Origin: Eretmocerus hayati
Taxonomy: Eukaryota; Arthropoda; Insecta; Hymenoptera; Aphelinidae
Assembly (NCBI GenBank): GCA_029851415.1
Contig: CM056741.1
Span: forward strand, 71,476,282 to 71,540,281
Length of the DNA stretch: 64,000 nucleotides
Reading direction: 5' to 3'
The position numbers and the translations under genes were made by a program. Shown here in pieces: positions 1 to 12,794 of this stretch. The notes below the pieces were generated by a model that did not search any database, was not told the origin of the DNA, and saw nothing but the letters and a program-made list of their open reading frames with translations. How positions within the stretch are numbered: the stretch's first letter is position 1; the number at the start of each line of letters is the position of its first letter.

Positions 1-3000
1 ACTTTTTTGGGCATAGGAAAGGGTACGTGAGTACTTAATCTCAGCTCCTGTAGAGTTTCGGGTCCATTGGAACATCCTGAAACCCACAGTGGCGTCATAA
101 CTGCGCAGATAACTGCCCAAGCTCGATTCCGCCCTGTTTTGGGCCCCATAGCCGAGGATGCTGACTGGTAATAAATTTTCGGGCATCACCAATGGTACAT
201 AACCACTTGATCTAAGGTTCTGTAGAGTTTCGGGTTCATTGGATTATCTCACGACCCACAGTGGCGTCATAACTGCGCGGATAACTGCCCAAAGCTCGAT
301 TTCGCCCTGTTCTGGACCCCATAGCCGAGGTTGCTGACTGCTAATAAATCTTTTGGGCTCTGGAAATGAGACATGACTAGTTAATCGGAGCTTCTGTAGA
401 CTTTCGGGTTCATTGGGACATCCTACAACCCACAGTGGCGTCATAACTGCGTGGATAACCGCCCAAAGCTCGATTTCGCCCTGTTTTGGGCCCCATAGCC
501 GGGGTTGCTGACTGGTAATGAATTCTTTGGGCGGGGAAAAGGGTACGTGAGTACTTAATCTCAGCTTCTGTAGAGTTTCGGGTCCATTGGAACATCCTGA
601 AACCCACAGTGGCGTCAAAACTGCGCAGATAACTGCCCAAAGCTCGGTTTCGCCCTGTTTTGGGCCCCATAGCCGGGATTGCTGACTGGTAATGAATTCT
701 TTGGGCATAGGAAAGGGAACACAAGTACTTACTCTCAGCTTCTGTAGAGTTTCGGGTCCATTGGAACATCCTGAAACCCACAGTGGCGTCAAAACTGCGC
801 AGATAACTGCCCAAAGCTCGATTTCGCCCTGTTTTGGGCCCCATGGCCGGGGTTGCTGACTGATAATGACTTTTTTGGGCATAGGAAAGGGTACGTGAGT
901 ACTTAATCTCAGCTCCTGTAGAGTTTCGGGTCCATTGGAACATCCTGAAACCCACAGTGGCGTCATAACTGCGCAGATAACTGCCCAAGCTCGATTCCGC
1001 CCTGTTTTGGGCCCCATAGCCGAGGATGCTGACTGGTAATAAATTTTCGGGCATCACCAATGGTACATAACCACTTGATCTAAGGTTCTGTAGAGTTTCG
1101 GGTTCATTGGATTATCTCACGACCCACAGTGGCGTCATAACTGCGCGGATAACTGCCCAAAGCTCGATTTCGCCCTGTTTTGGGCCCCATAGCCGAGGTT
1201 GCTGACCGCTAATAAATCTTTTAGGCTCCGGAAATGAGACATGACTAGTTAATCGGAGCTTCTGTAGAGTTTCGGGTTCATTGGGACATCCTACAACCCA
1301 CAGTGGCGTCATAACTGCGCGGATAACTGCCCAAAGCTCGATTTCGCCCTGTTTTGGGCCCCATGGCCGAGGTTGCTGACTGCTAATAAATCTTTTGGGC
1401 TCCGGAAATGAGACATGACTAGTTAATCGGAGCCTCTGTAGAGTTTCGGGTTCATTGGAACATCCTGAAACCCACAGTGGCGTCATAACTGCCCAAGCTC
1501 GATTCCGCCCTGTTTTCGGCCCCATAGCCGAGGTTGCTGACTGCGAATAAATCTTTTGGGCTTCGAAAATCGTACATATTTACTGAATCTAGGTTGCTGT
1601 AGAGTTTGGGTCCATTGGAACATCCTACAACCTACAGTGGCGTCATAACTGCGCAAATAACTGCTCAAAGCTCGACTCCGCCCTGTTTTGGGCCCCATAG
1701 CCGGGGTTGCTGACTGGTAATGAATTCTTTGGGCATAGGAAAGGGAACACAAGTACTTACTCTCAGCTTCTGTAGAGTTTCGGGTCCATTGGAACATCCT
1801 GAAACCCACAGTGGCGTCAAAACTGCGCAGATAACTGCCCAAAGCTCGATTTCGCCCTGTTTTGGGCCCCATGGCCGGGGTTGCTGACTGATAATGACTT
1901 TTTTGGGCATAGGAAAGGGAACACAAGTACTTACTCTCAGCTTCTGTAGAGTTTCGGGTCCATTGGAACATCCTGAAACCCACAGTGGCGTCAAAACTGC
2001 GCAGATAACTGCCCAAAGCTCGATTTCGCCCTGTTTTGGGCCCCATGGCCGGGGTTGCTGACTGATAATGACTTTTTTGGGCATAGGAAAGGGTACGTGA
2101 GTACTTAATCTCAGCTCCTGTAGAGTTTCGGGTCCATTGGAACATCCTGAAACCCACAGTGGCGTCATAACTGCGCAGATAACTGCCCAAGCTCGATTCC
2201 GCCCTGTTTTGGGCCCCATAGCCGAGGATGCTGACTGGTAATAAATTTTCGGGCATCACCAATGGTACATAACCACTTGATCTAAGGTTCTGTAGAGTTT
2301 CGGGTTCATTGGATTATCTCACGACCCACAGTGGCGTCATAACTGCGCGGATAACTGCCCAAAGCTCGATTTCGCCCTGTTCTGGACCCCATAGCCGAGG
2401 TTGCTGACTGCTAATAAATCTTTTGGGCTCTGGAAATGAGACATGACTAGTTAATCGGAGCTTCTGTAGAGTTTCGGGTTCATTGGGACATCCTACAACC
2501 CACAGTGGCGTCATAACTGCGTGGATAACCGCCCAAAGCTCGATTTCGCCCTGTTTTGGGCCCCATAGCCGGGGTTGCTGACTGGTAATGAATTCTCTGG
2601 GCGGGGAAAAGGGTACGTGAGTACTTAATCTCAGCTTCTGTAGAGTTTCGGGTCCATTGGAACATCCTGAAACCCACAGTGGCGTCAAAACTGCGCAGAT
2701 AACTGCCCAAAGCTCGGTACGCCCTGTTTTGGGCCCCATAGCCGGGATTGCTGACTGGTAATGAATTCTTTGGGCATAGGAAAGGGAACACAAGTACTTA
2801 CTCTCAGCTTCTGTAGAGTTTCGGGTCCATTGGAACATCCTGAAACCCACAGCTGCCCAAAGCTCGATTTCGCCCTGTTTTGGGCCCCATGGCCGGGGTT
2901 GCTGATTGATAATGACTTTTTTGGGCATAGGAAAGGGTACGTGAGTACTTAATCTCAGCTCCTGTAGAGTTTCGGGTCCATTGGAACATCCTGAAACCCA

Positions 3001-6000
3001 CAGTGGCGTCATAACTGCGCAGATAACTGCCCAAGCTCGATTCCGCCCTGTTTTGGGCCCCATAGCCGAGGATGCTGACTGGTAATAAATTTTCGGGCAT
3101 CACCAATGGTACATAACCACTTGATCTAAGGTTCTGTAGAGTTTCGGGTTCATTGGATTATCTCACGACCCACAGTGGCGTCATAACTGCGCGGATAACT
3201 GCCCAAAGCTCGATTTCGCCCTGTTTTGGGCCCCATAGCCGAGGTTGCTGACCGCTAATAAATCTTTTAGGCTCCGGAAATGAGACATGACTAGTTAATC
3301 GGAGCTTCTGTAGAGTTTCGGGTTCATTGGGACATCCTACAACCCACAGTGGCGTCATAACTGCGCGGATAACTGCCCAAAGCTCGATTTCGCCCTGTTT
3401 TGGGCCCCATGGCCGAGGTTGCTGACTGCTAATAAATCTTTTGGGCTCCGGAAATGAGACATGACTAGTTAATCGGAGCCTCTGTAGAGTTTCGGGTTCA
3501 TTGGAACATCCTGAAACCCACAGTGGCGTCATAACTGCCCAAGCTCGTATCCGCCCTGTTTTCGGCCCCATAGCCGAGGTTGCTGACTGCGAATAAATCT
3601 TTTGGGCTTCGAAAATCGTACATAACTACTGAATCTAGGTTGCTGTAGAGTTTGGGTCCATTGGAACATCCTACAACCTACAGTGGCGTCATAACTGCGC
3701 AAATAACTGCTCAAAGCTCGACTCCGCCCTGTCTTGGGCCCTATTGCCGAGGGTGCTGACTGGTAATAGATCCTTTGGGCTTCGAAAATGGTATGTGACT
3801 ACTTAATCTCAGCTTCTGTAGAGTTTCGGGTTCATTGGAACATCCTGAAACCCACAGTGGCGTCATAATTGCGCAGATAACTGCCCAAGCTCGATTCCGC
3901 CCTGTTTTGGGCCCCATGGCCGAGGTTGCTGACTGCTAATAAATCTTTTGGGCCCCGGAAATGAGACATGACTAGTTAATCGGAGCCTCTGTAGAGTTTC
4001 GGGTTCATTGGAACATCCTGAAACCCACAGTGGCGTCATAACTGCCCAAGCTCGGTTCCGCCCTGTTTTCGGCCCCATAGCCTAGGTTGCTGACTGCGAA
4101 TAAATCTTTTGGGCTTCGAAAATCGTACATAACTACTGAATCTAGGTTGCTGTAGAGTTTGGGTCCATTGGAACATCCTACAACCTACAGTGGCGTCATA
4201 ACTGCGCAAATAACTGCTCAAAGCTCGACTCCGCCCTGTTTTGGGCCCCATAGCCGGGGTTGCTGACTGGTAATGAATTCTTTGGGCGGGGAAAAGGGTA
4301 CGTGAGTACTTAATCTCAGCTTCTGTAGAGTTTCGGGTCCATTGGAACATCCTGAAACCCACAGTGGCGTCAAAACTGCGCAGATAACTGCCCAAAGCTC
4401 GGTTTCGCCCTGTTTTGGGCCCCATAGCCGGGGTTGCTGACTGGTAATGAATTCTTTGGGCATAGGAAAGGGAACACAAGTACTTACTCTCAGCTTCTGT
4501 AGAGTTTCGGGTCCATTGGAACATCCTGAAACCCACAGTGGCGTCAAAACTGCGCAGATAACTGCCCAAAGCTCGATTTCGCCCTGTTTTGGGCCTCATG
4601 GCCGGGGTTGCTGACTGATAATGACTTTTTTGGGCATAGGAAAGGGTACGTGAGTACTTAATCTCAGCTCCTGTAGAGTTTCGGGTCCATTGGAACATCC
4701 TGAAACCCACAGTGGCGTCATAACTGCGCAGATAACTGCCCAAGCTCGATTCCGCCCTGTTTTGGGCCCCATAGCCGAGGATGCTGACTGGTAATGAATT
4801 TTCGGGCATCACCAATGGTACATAACCACTTGATCTAAGGTTCTGTAGAGTTTCGGGTTCATTGGATTATCTCACGACCCACAGTGGCGTCATAACTGCG
4901 CGGATAACTGCCCAAAGCTCGATTTCGCCCTGTTCTGGACCCCATAGCCGAGGTTGCTGACTGCTAATAAATCTTTTGGGCTCTGGAAATGAGACATGAC
5001 TAGTTAATCGGAGCTTCTGTAGAGTTTCGGGTTCATTGGGACATCCTACAACCCACAGTGGCGTCATAACTGCGTGGATAACCGCCCAAAGCTCGATTTC
5101 GCTCTGTTTTGGGCCCCATAGCCGGAGTTGCTGACTGGTAATGAATTCTTTGGGCGGGGAAAAGGGTACGTGAGTACTTAATCTCAGCTTCTGTAGAGTT
5201 TCGGGTCCATTGGAACATCCTGAAACCCACAGTGGCGTCAAAACTGCGCAGATAACTGCCCAAAGCTCGGTTTCGCCCTGTTTTGGGCCCCATAGCCGGG
5301 ATTGCTGACTGGTAATGAATTCTTTGGGCATAGGAAAGGGAACACAAGTACTTACTCTCAGCTTATGTAGAGTTTCGGGTTCATTGGGACATCCTACAAC
5401 CCACAGTGGCGTCATAACTGCGTGGATAACCGCCCAAAGCTCGATTTCGCCCTGTTTTGGGCCCCATGGCCGGGGTTGCTGACTGATAATGACTTTTTTG
5501 GGCATAGGAAAGGGTACGTGAGTACTTAATCTCAGCTCCTGTAGAGTTTCGGGTCCATTGGAACATCCTGAAACCCACAGTGGCGTCATAACTGCGCAGA
5601 TAACTGCCCAAGCTCGATTCCGCCCTGTTTTGGGCCCCATAGCCGAGGATGCTGACTGGTAATAAATTTTCGGGCATCACCAATGGTACATAACCACTTG
5701 ATCTAAGGTTCTGTAGAGTTTCGGGTTCATTGGATTATCTCACGACCCACAGTGGCGTCATAACTGCGCGGATAACTGCCCAAAGCTCGATTTCGCCCTG
5801 TTTTGGGCCCCATAGCCGAGGTTGCTGACCGCTAATAAATCTTTTAGGCTCCGGAAATGAGACATGACTAGTTAATCGGAGCTTCTGTAGAGTTTCGGGT
5901 TCATTCGGACATCCTACAACCCACAGTGGCGTCATAACTGCGCGGATAACTGCCCAAAGCTCGATTTCGCCCTGTTTTGGGCCCCATGGCCGAGGTTGCT

Positions 6001-7060
6001 GACTGCTAATAAATCTTTTGGGCTCCGGAAATGAGACATGACTAGTTAATCGGAGCCTCTGTAGAGTTTCGGGTTCATTGGAACATCCTGAAACCCACAG
6101 TGGCGTCATAACTGCCCAAGCTCGATTCCGCCCTGTTTTCGGCCCCATAGCCGAGGTTGCTGACTGCGAATAAATCTTTTGGGCTTCGAAAATCGTACAT
6201 AACTACTGAATCTAGGTTGCTGTAGAGTTTGGGTCCATTGGAACATCCTACAACCTACAGTGGCGTCATAACTGCGCAAATAACTGCTCAAAGCTCGACT
6301 CCGCCCTGTCTTGGGCCCTATTGCCGAGGGTGCTGACTGGTAATAGATCCTTTGGGCTTCGAAAATGGTATGTGACTACTTAATCTCAGCTTCTGTAGAG
6401 TTTCGGGTTCATTGGAACATCCTGAAACCCACAGTGGCGTCATAATTGCGCAGATAACTGCCCAAGCTCGATTCCGCCCTGTTTTGGGCCCTATAGCCGA
6501 GGGCGCTGACTGGTAATAAATTTTCGGGCATCACCAATGGTACATAACCACTTGATCCCAAGTTCTGGAGAGTTTCGGGTCCATTGGATCATCTTACACC
6601 CCACAGTGGCGTCATAACTGCGCGGATAACTGCCCAAAGCTCGATTTCGCCCTGTTTTGGGCCCCATACCTGAGGGCGCTGACTGATGATAAATTTTTCG
6701 GACATCACTATCGGTATTTAACCACTCAATCGGAGGTTCTGTAGAGTTACGGATCCATTGGAACTTTTCACAACCCGAAAAGGCGTCATAACTGCGCGGA
6801 ACATGCTCAAAGCTGGACTCCGCACTGTTTTGGGCCCCATAGCTGATGGTGCTGGCTGGTCATATATCTTCAGTCTTACTCGATGGCACCTCACTCCATC
6901 TGAGGTTTCTCAGAGTTTCGGGTGCATTGGGACCCTCTCCAACCCCCAGTGACGTCTCGACCGCGACTATAATAACTCTAAGCAGGTTCTCCCCTGTTTT
7001 GGGCCCCATGATCGAGTTGGCTGATTCGTTATCGATTCCCCTATTATCTCTGAAGACTTA
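1..7060. repeat. Satellite array, 173-174 bp monomer, with higher-order structure
   Basis: A landmark GGGCCCCAT (or a near variant) recurs at 141, 314, 488, 662, 836 and 1009, so the monomer is 173-174 bp. About 40 monomers lie in the window and the array continues off the left edge. Monomers are not equivalent: long blocks of five or more recur almost unchanged (for example the stretches starting near 230, 2,303 and 4,856), which is higher-order repeat organisation. One landmark variant (ACTTTTTTGGGCATAGG) falls at 1, 869, 2071, 2915, 4624 and 5492. Beyond about 6,500 the copies diverge; the last periodic landmarks are near 6,832 and 7,002. Divergent copies at an array edge are typical of satellites. 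Two minus-strand frames are open through most monomers because 174 bp is 58 codons, but indels swap the frames, so I do not call genes here. Confidence 0.95.
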
Positions 7061-7316
7061 TGTGTATCCAGCTCATCGTCAGGCAGTCTTCCGTATGCGA
7101 TTGAATTCTTTCAATCGCACGTTATTGTACAGAGGTAGCTCAGCCTATCATATATTTTTCATCTCGCCCCGTTCCAGCTCTCGTCCAGCCTCAGGCCCAA
7201 ATATCGGTTTCCTTTCGGTCTCGGGACTATCTCGACTATACCTTTCGAGAGTAATCAAAAAGTAATAAAATCCCGCGTAGTACTGAGTGTCTTCCAAGCT
7301 TCGCCTGTATATGGTG

Positions 7317-7344
7317 TTCGCTAGCGTAAGCTTACGCTAGCGAA
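7317..7344. repeat. Perfect 28 bp palindrome
   Basis: TTCGCTAGCGTAAG is followed directly by its exact reverse complement, a 14+14 bp perfect palindrome with no loop. A second copy lies 151 bp downstream. Confidence 0.9.
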
Positions 7345-7467
7345 AACCATCCTATTCCAGCTGAATCATATCACACGCATATCTAGAGGACATATCCTGA
7401 GAGTAAGAAAAAAGTTATAAAAAATGAGCTATTGCAAATTCCCGTACGATCTTTTCCCGGCCACGTG

Positions 7468-7495
7468 TTCGCTAGCGTAAGCTTCCGCTAGCGAA
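7468..7495. repeat. Second copy of the 28 bp palindrome, one mismatch
   Basis: Same sequence as 7317-7344 except for one A-to-C change in the right arm. A half copy (TTCGCTAGCTT) lies near 7,610. All three are preceded by GTG(T). Confidence 0.85.
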
Positions 7496-7789
7496 AACTC
7501 TCGTATCTCGGGCCCATGACCAGTAATAAATTTTCTTCTCTGGTAATAAATTAGTAATGAAAAAGTAATAAAGAGGCAAATTGGTTTGGGAACGATTTGT
7601 GAGTTAGTGTTCGCTAGCTTCAGGTACCCTTGATCACCTTGGTTGATGAATTATCACAGTCTATTCCTGTCCCTTTTAATGATTGTTTTGAACAGGCGTA
7701 TGTTGCCGCCACGGGAACAACAGGATGGCTGCAAGCTGCATCGAGACTGCATATCACTTTCGGTTTCCTACTTTCCTTCAACTGTTGAA

Positions 7790-8080
7790 GATCTTTATCT
7801 TTCGCGGCGTACACGTGTAGTCGCGGCAAGAGTCAAACTTCGATTGTAGGCTTGCGCGAGAACGTTCATTTCCTAACAGCTCCTCCTCTCCCCTAATCAC
7901 CGCGTCGTATATTTTTTTTGACATAGGTACATGTCCGTTCGCATGGGGCTCCACTGAAGACTACGGAGTGGCGCAAAAGTTCCAATGCTAAGCGTTTTCT
8001 TTTATTCTTCTCATTTAATTACCACGTCGTATGATATTCCTCGGCGTGCAGTTGTTGTCGCGGTAAGAGCACGAGGGATA
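7790..8080. repeat. Imperfect local duplication, offset about 240 bp
   Basis: The stretch near 7,803 (CGCGGCGTACACGTGTAGTC, then GCGGCAAGAG) resembles that near 8,041 (CTCGGCGTGCAGTTGTTGTC, then GCGGTAAGAG). The motif TAATYACCRCGTCGTAT occurs at about 7,893 and 8,016. No coding sequence is recognised in 7,345-8,190. Confidence 0.45.
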
Positions 8081-8194
8081 TCGCGAGTGAAAGTGAGAGT
8101 ACGCCTTATTGAGGGATTTTAGTTCTTAACTGATTGCCACAATCTAATACTAATTGTAACTGGAGTGATTACTTAACTCGTGTAAAAAAAACCG

Positions 8195-9480
8195 TCTCGC
8201 AAAAAGTCTGGCAAAATGTGTCTTCGGAAAAGTCTCGGGAATGATGTGGCTTACCAGACTATGCGAGACTTTTAATTTATCACGCTGTTGGTCTGGCTAG
8301 TCGTACCAGACATCACCCGAGATCAAATCGGAGAAATCTTATATCGCTAGAAGTCTGGGAAAATGTTTGGCCGGTTTAGGCATTTTCGTGATTTGAATTT
8401 TACTGTCTGGTAAAATTCGCCAGACTTTCTCTCAGATTTTTCGCCACACTGCTTTTGTAACTTCAAATCTATCATAGAGTCTAGCAAACTTTCCGAGACT
8501 TTGTGCGAGATGTCGATTTTAAAAAAAGCGGTATTGACAAAAGTCTGGCATTTTGTACCAGACCATGTTCGAGACCGCATGATTGATTCTAATTTCACGC
8601 ACAACGTCTGGGAGAATTTTCCAGACAGAACGCGGAGCTTTTTTACATTATCTTTTCTCTTCCACAAAATCTGATAACTCGTCTGGTAGATTTGTCAAGA
8701 TCTCCTGCGAGACTTTCAGAAAAAGAGACCCTTGTATCGGATGGAGTCTGGTATTTTCAACCAGATCATTCTCAAGACTGTAATGGAAGGCAAATTGTTT
8801 CTCAGAAAGTCTGGCAAAGTTTTCCAGACGTTTCCCCAGATTGTTTGTGAGACTACTATCGTAATTGAAAATTTGGCATGTAGTCTGGCATATGTATCAA
8901 GACTTTGCGCGAGACGTGAGAAACACGAAATGTGAGTATCGGGAAAAGTCTGGCATCTCCTGCCAGATCATCTTCGGGACCAAATGACCTATTCCTTTGT
9001 CCCACAAAACGTTTGAGAAAATTTCCCAGACGTAACATCGAGCTTTTGCCATGATTTTCCTCTCCGAAAAGATCGTTTCTCAGTTTGGCAGCACCATTAA
9101 GACTTTGTGCGAGATTTTGAGAGAAGGAGCCCCTGGTGTCGGAAGAAGTTTGGCATTTCAAACGGAATCATTATTGAGGAAACGAGAAAAATTCTATAGT
9201 TATGCAGAGTCTGTGAGAATCCTCCATATATTGTCCTCGATTGTTTGCAAGATTACACCCATGACTCGAGGTTGGGCATAACCATCAAAACTTCACACGA
9301 GACTTTCGAAGCTAAAAAAAGAAAATTCCTCAGACATGATGTGTAGCTTTTTCCTTGATGCTTCTCGTTCAAAAATTTGTTAATTCATTTGGTGACTCCA
9401 ACAGGATTGGGCGAGATTCTCATAGGAGGAATTCCATTTTACCGAGAAAAATATCTCAATTTCAATCAAATCGTCCTCGA
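8195..9480. repeat. Degenerate satellite, ~200 bp unit of three ~67 bp subunits
   Basis: GTCTGG or a close variant recurs every 60-75 bp (8205, 8291, 8352, 8405, 8480, 8543, 8607, 8682, 8747, 8811, 8884, 8949, 9010, 9083, 9148). Subunits alternate in an A-B-C pattern: A starts at 8543, 8747, 8949 and 9148, which gives a 199-204 bp higher unit. Many subunits pair GTCTGG with a nearby CCAGAC and end in a GCGAGACTT-like motif, so small inverted repeats are built in. Copies decay towards 9,480. ORFs here are by-products of the repeat. Confidence 0.8.
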
Positions 9481-9807
9481 GCCTGCGAAGACAATCATTT
9501 TTCAAAGTAATATGAGGTGATACCGAGTGAACAAGTGAGAAAGCATTGCAACCGGTGATCCTTGTTACGATTTTCCAAACTGAAAGCTAGAAGAACATGC
9601 AATAGAATCTAGTAAAGAGAGATCGACTATTTGATCATCCTATGAATATATTCTATAACTAATTCTACAACCTCGATTAGTTTCAACGAGTTACTGACAA
9701 ATAGGTACAAAGACAATTGTGTGAACTGATTCAACAGAAACGAAACAAGAAAATACTGAATTATTTGTTAAATTCTCGTTCACTGGAGTATATCGATTCT
9801 TGAGTAT
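9481..9807. other. No gene seen; 3' flank of the BEN gene
   Basis: AT-rich sequence downstream of the BEN-domain stop codon (minus strand). It should contain that gene's 3' UTR. I found no clear AATAAA in the sense direction. Confidence 0.4.
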
Positions 9808-11772
9808 CTATCGATTGCTGCGTGGGTTACGAAGACCGTTGCAGAAGTTTGTCAGAACCCTGCGATATATTTTTCGAGCCAGCCTCTTCTTAGGATCCGT
9901 GCACTTCTTATTCATGTATCCTGTAATAGAATGCAAAATCCAAGTTAAAAATTTGATCAATTCTTGGGATTGAAATAATGGTGTTGAATTATAGTTATTT
10001 AGAAAGTCTCTCTCGAATGAAAAGCCTGTAATCTATCAGAAAGTATCTATTTTCTAGATCTAAAACGAATTGTTTTCTTCTCTGTATCCTTTGACTATCT
10101 TCTGTTTAGATAACACAGTAGACTAATAATTCCAAGGATTTGATAAAGACAGAGCATTCAGCTGGATGACGAGACTTACTTAAAACAGCATTGTAAGTTT
10201 TCTTCGGGATCGCAATGTGTCCTCCTCTGCCAGTAGGAGACATCTTTTCCAACTTCTTCGGACCTATTACGAGTTTCAAGAGTCGACGAGCAAATTCCCT
10301 CGGCTTGTTACGCCATTCTTCCTTGAGGTGTAGCAACTCAGCCCTATCGATGAAGATGTTGGATTTCTTAATCATCTGAATCTAGAGCAAGAATGAAAAG
10401 TCATATGACTAACGTGACAGAAAAAATTCTTTCGGGTGGTATCTCAACGGTAAGTATTTTATGGCAGTATCAAAATTTTCACGAGACTCAACACGTGCGT
10501 GTCCAGTAAATTGTGCTTAGTGATCCGATTAACGATTGCGTATGAAGTATCTCGACTGTTGCGTTTGTTTCAAAAGATATCAGGCCGGATGGAAACAGTC
10601 TGATTCGAGCTAAATCTTGGGCGTAATACAGTGCTCGAAATTATTCCTGAATTTTTGCACAGTGTAGATAGATTTGAGTGAATGTAATAAATACATTATC
10701 AAGTGTATGATAATACTCACTTTCCCGCTTCCCTTGTGATCTGAAACTAAGGATCTGCGGTAAGATTCTTCCTCATCAAGGTCATCTTCATCCGTCTCTG
10801 GCTCAACAGCCTCTTCTCTAGCCGCGTGTTCGATTTCGACTCCGACTTGTTGCTGCTGTGGCGGGATATCAGCAAGTGCGTTCAGTCCGGCACTGGTAGC
10901 GACCACATTTTCGACTTCAGGTTCTGGCACTTCGGGGTCTACGCCATTGCTGCCGTGCACATCCTCAACTCGCTCTTTGGGGTCAGCCGGTTCCTCGATA
11001 ACCGTATCAATTTCCATGCGATCGTCGTTCGAGTTTGCTTCAACGGGCTGATGGCACGTTGAACCACTGACTGAAGAACTGGGCAAAACTCTTACAGCTT
11101 GAGCAGAGAGGGCAATCGTTGTGTCTGGAACACTGAAAAACATGCAAGTCACAAAAATGAAATAGGAATAGCCAATTTGAGTGAGATCTTCAATCTAACC
11201 TCTCGTCACCAGAAGAGTCGCTCATGATTGACTTCTTTGTTGATATAAGGCTCTCGGTCTGTACACTGCTAGCAGATTTCGCAGATTCTACCTGTCTATT
11301 CTCTCTCAGTTCCTCTCGTCTCTGCAGAAGAATGAAATCCGGACGCTTGCTTTTTTTCTTCGACGTCATTATTTGGCCTGATTCGTCAACCTCCAGACCT
11401 TCCAGGAAAGATCGATCTCCGGGAAATGATCATTTGTGATTTATTTATACGGCAAATCGACAGAACTTTTCTCTTTGCAATCAAAAATACGAAAGATTGA
11501 ATTTTATCTCAAAATACACTCTGCGGTGGTTTTATTTTTCTGATTCGACGACAAGGGCGCGCGATGGCTTCGACAAAAGGAAAAGGTGCAAATAAATTTG
11601 AATTCTTCAAATTCTGTAAAATGTACTTACTGCTACTCCGAACCAATTTCGCTTCAAACCATCCTCCACCTGCTCGCGCCTTCGCTCCTTTTCTCAGATC
11701 TTTGAAGTCTTTATCTCTGACGATGCTCGTTGTTGGAGGATCTTCATCAGTCCAAATCACCAAATGCAACAT
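9808..11772 (-). CDS. BEN-domain protein, intact five-exon gene, 346 aa
   Basis: Coding exons on the minus strand: 11772-11631, 11377-11200, 11132-10721, 10375-10180, 9920-9808; stop TAG at 9810-9808. All four introns are GT-AG (donors include GTAAGT, GTGAGT, GTAAGT) and phases agree (1, 2, 0, 1); the total of 1041 nt gives 346 aa with no internal stop. Residues 1-47 carry a Trp-containing segment (MLHLVIWTDEDPP...). The middle is basic (TSKKKSKRP), then polar and acidic (ETDEDDLDEEESYRR). From about residue 247 to 340 the sequence fits a BEN domain: FIDRAELL, then PREFARRLLKLV, KMSPTG, IPKKTYNAVL and YMNKKC. BEN domains bind DNA or protein partners in chromatin, commonly in repression; nuclear location is inferred. 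Its start lies 218 bp from the divergent transposase relic, so it may be an element-encoded accessory protein or a domesticated gene. Confidence 0.8.
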
Positions 11773-11990
11773 TTTGGATAGGCTGATTGTCGTCTATAGT
11801 ATTTTCGCAACCGTCCTCAACAAGCGCTGCTCTTGACGGGGTTATGTGAGGTTATAGTTGTTTATTTATACTTGATTGTTTTAGCAAGCTCTGTGAGACG
11901 CGAAGTTGCCTGGAAATCGGACAGCTACCAATTTGTTCGGGACTTTTGAATTCCAAGATTTTTCAATTTTGAGGTTGGTCATGCGCAAAA
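11773..11990. promoter_or_regulatory. Probable bidirectional promoter between BEN and transposase genes
   Basis: Only 218 bp separate the ATG of the minus-strand BEN gene (11772) from the ATG of the plus-strand transposase relic (11991). Both 5' ends and any promoters must lie here unless there are untranslated exons elsewhere. I see no convincing TATA box. Confidence 0.5.
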
Positions 11991-12237
11991 ATGTCTAAGA
12001 GAGTTTCGAACTTTTCTGAGTACTCGAGAGGGGAGAAGTATCGGAAGAAAAGAAATAGACGAAGAGACCGATTTTTGCAACACCAAAAACGTGGCAATCC
12101 ACGGGTTTGTGACACCGATTCTTCCGAGTCGACTGATGCCGACAATCTGCCAGGCAATTTTTCGGATGATTCGGGCTCTGCATCTGATGGCAATGACGGG
12201 ATAGCCAACGGTCCAAACGTCTCGGATGCGGGTCACA

Positions 12238-12794
12238 GTGAGTATTGAGTGCAAATATTGCGATTATACATCATTGCAAATAACCAGAGATACATCAATA
12301 GATTTCGCCAGAAATAACAACACCGATGAAAATTTGAAGTCGTATTCTACTCGTGTAGCTATCAACGATGTGGAGATACACGTGAATAATGGAGAGTATC
12401 TATAATTAGGATAGCCTTCCAATTTAATTATTTTGTATAAGTATATACAGAAATCGTATAGGTTATGATAAAATATCCATAATGAACTTCATTACGATGA
12501 AAAATTGTTTTTAGCTAGATCAATCAAGAATAGCCAAATATATTAATGGTCTGTTTGCTAGTTGTTGGTACAAATAAAATTTTACGTTGATAAAAACTAA
12601 AAACTACTAGTCAATAACGCACCACTTCTCAATCCTTAAGATCGATCGACTAAGATACAACTGCAATTCATCCATCTCATGATTTCAATAAGGGTTTATC
12701 ATATCAATTCAACAGTCGAAGCGCGATGAAAATTTTGCACTAGGAGTCTGAGTTCGAAATTGTACAGGTTCACCGCGATATCCGAGCTGTGCAG
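12238..12794 (+). other. Intron of the transposase relic
   Basis: 557 bp, AT-rich, GTGAGT donor and GTGCAG acceptor. Nothing else recognised inside. Confidence 0.65.

Noticed and set aside
244..6291. Long minus-strand ORFs (up to 259 codons) in the satellite
   Set aside because: They follow the 174 bp period, occur in two frames at once, and break at monomers with indels; no start, splice or promoter context.
10826..11439. Plus-strand ORFs at 10,826 and 11,224
   Set aside because: Shadows of BEN exons 2 and 3 on the opposite strand.
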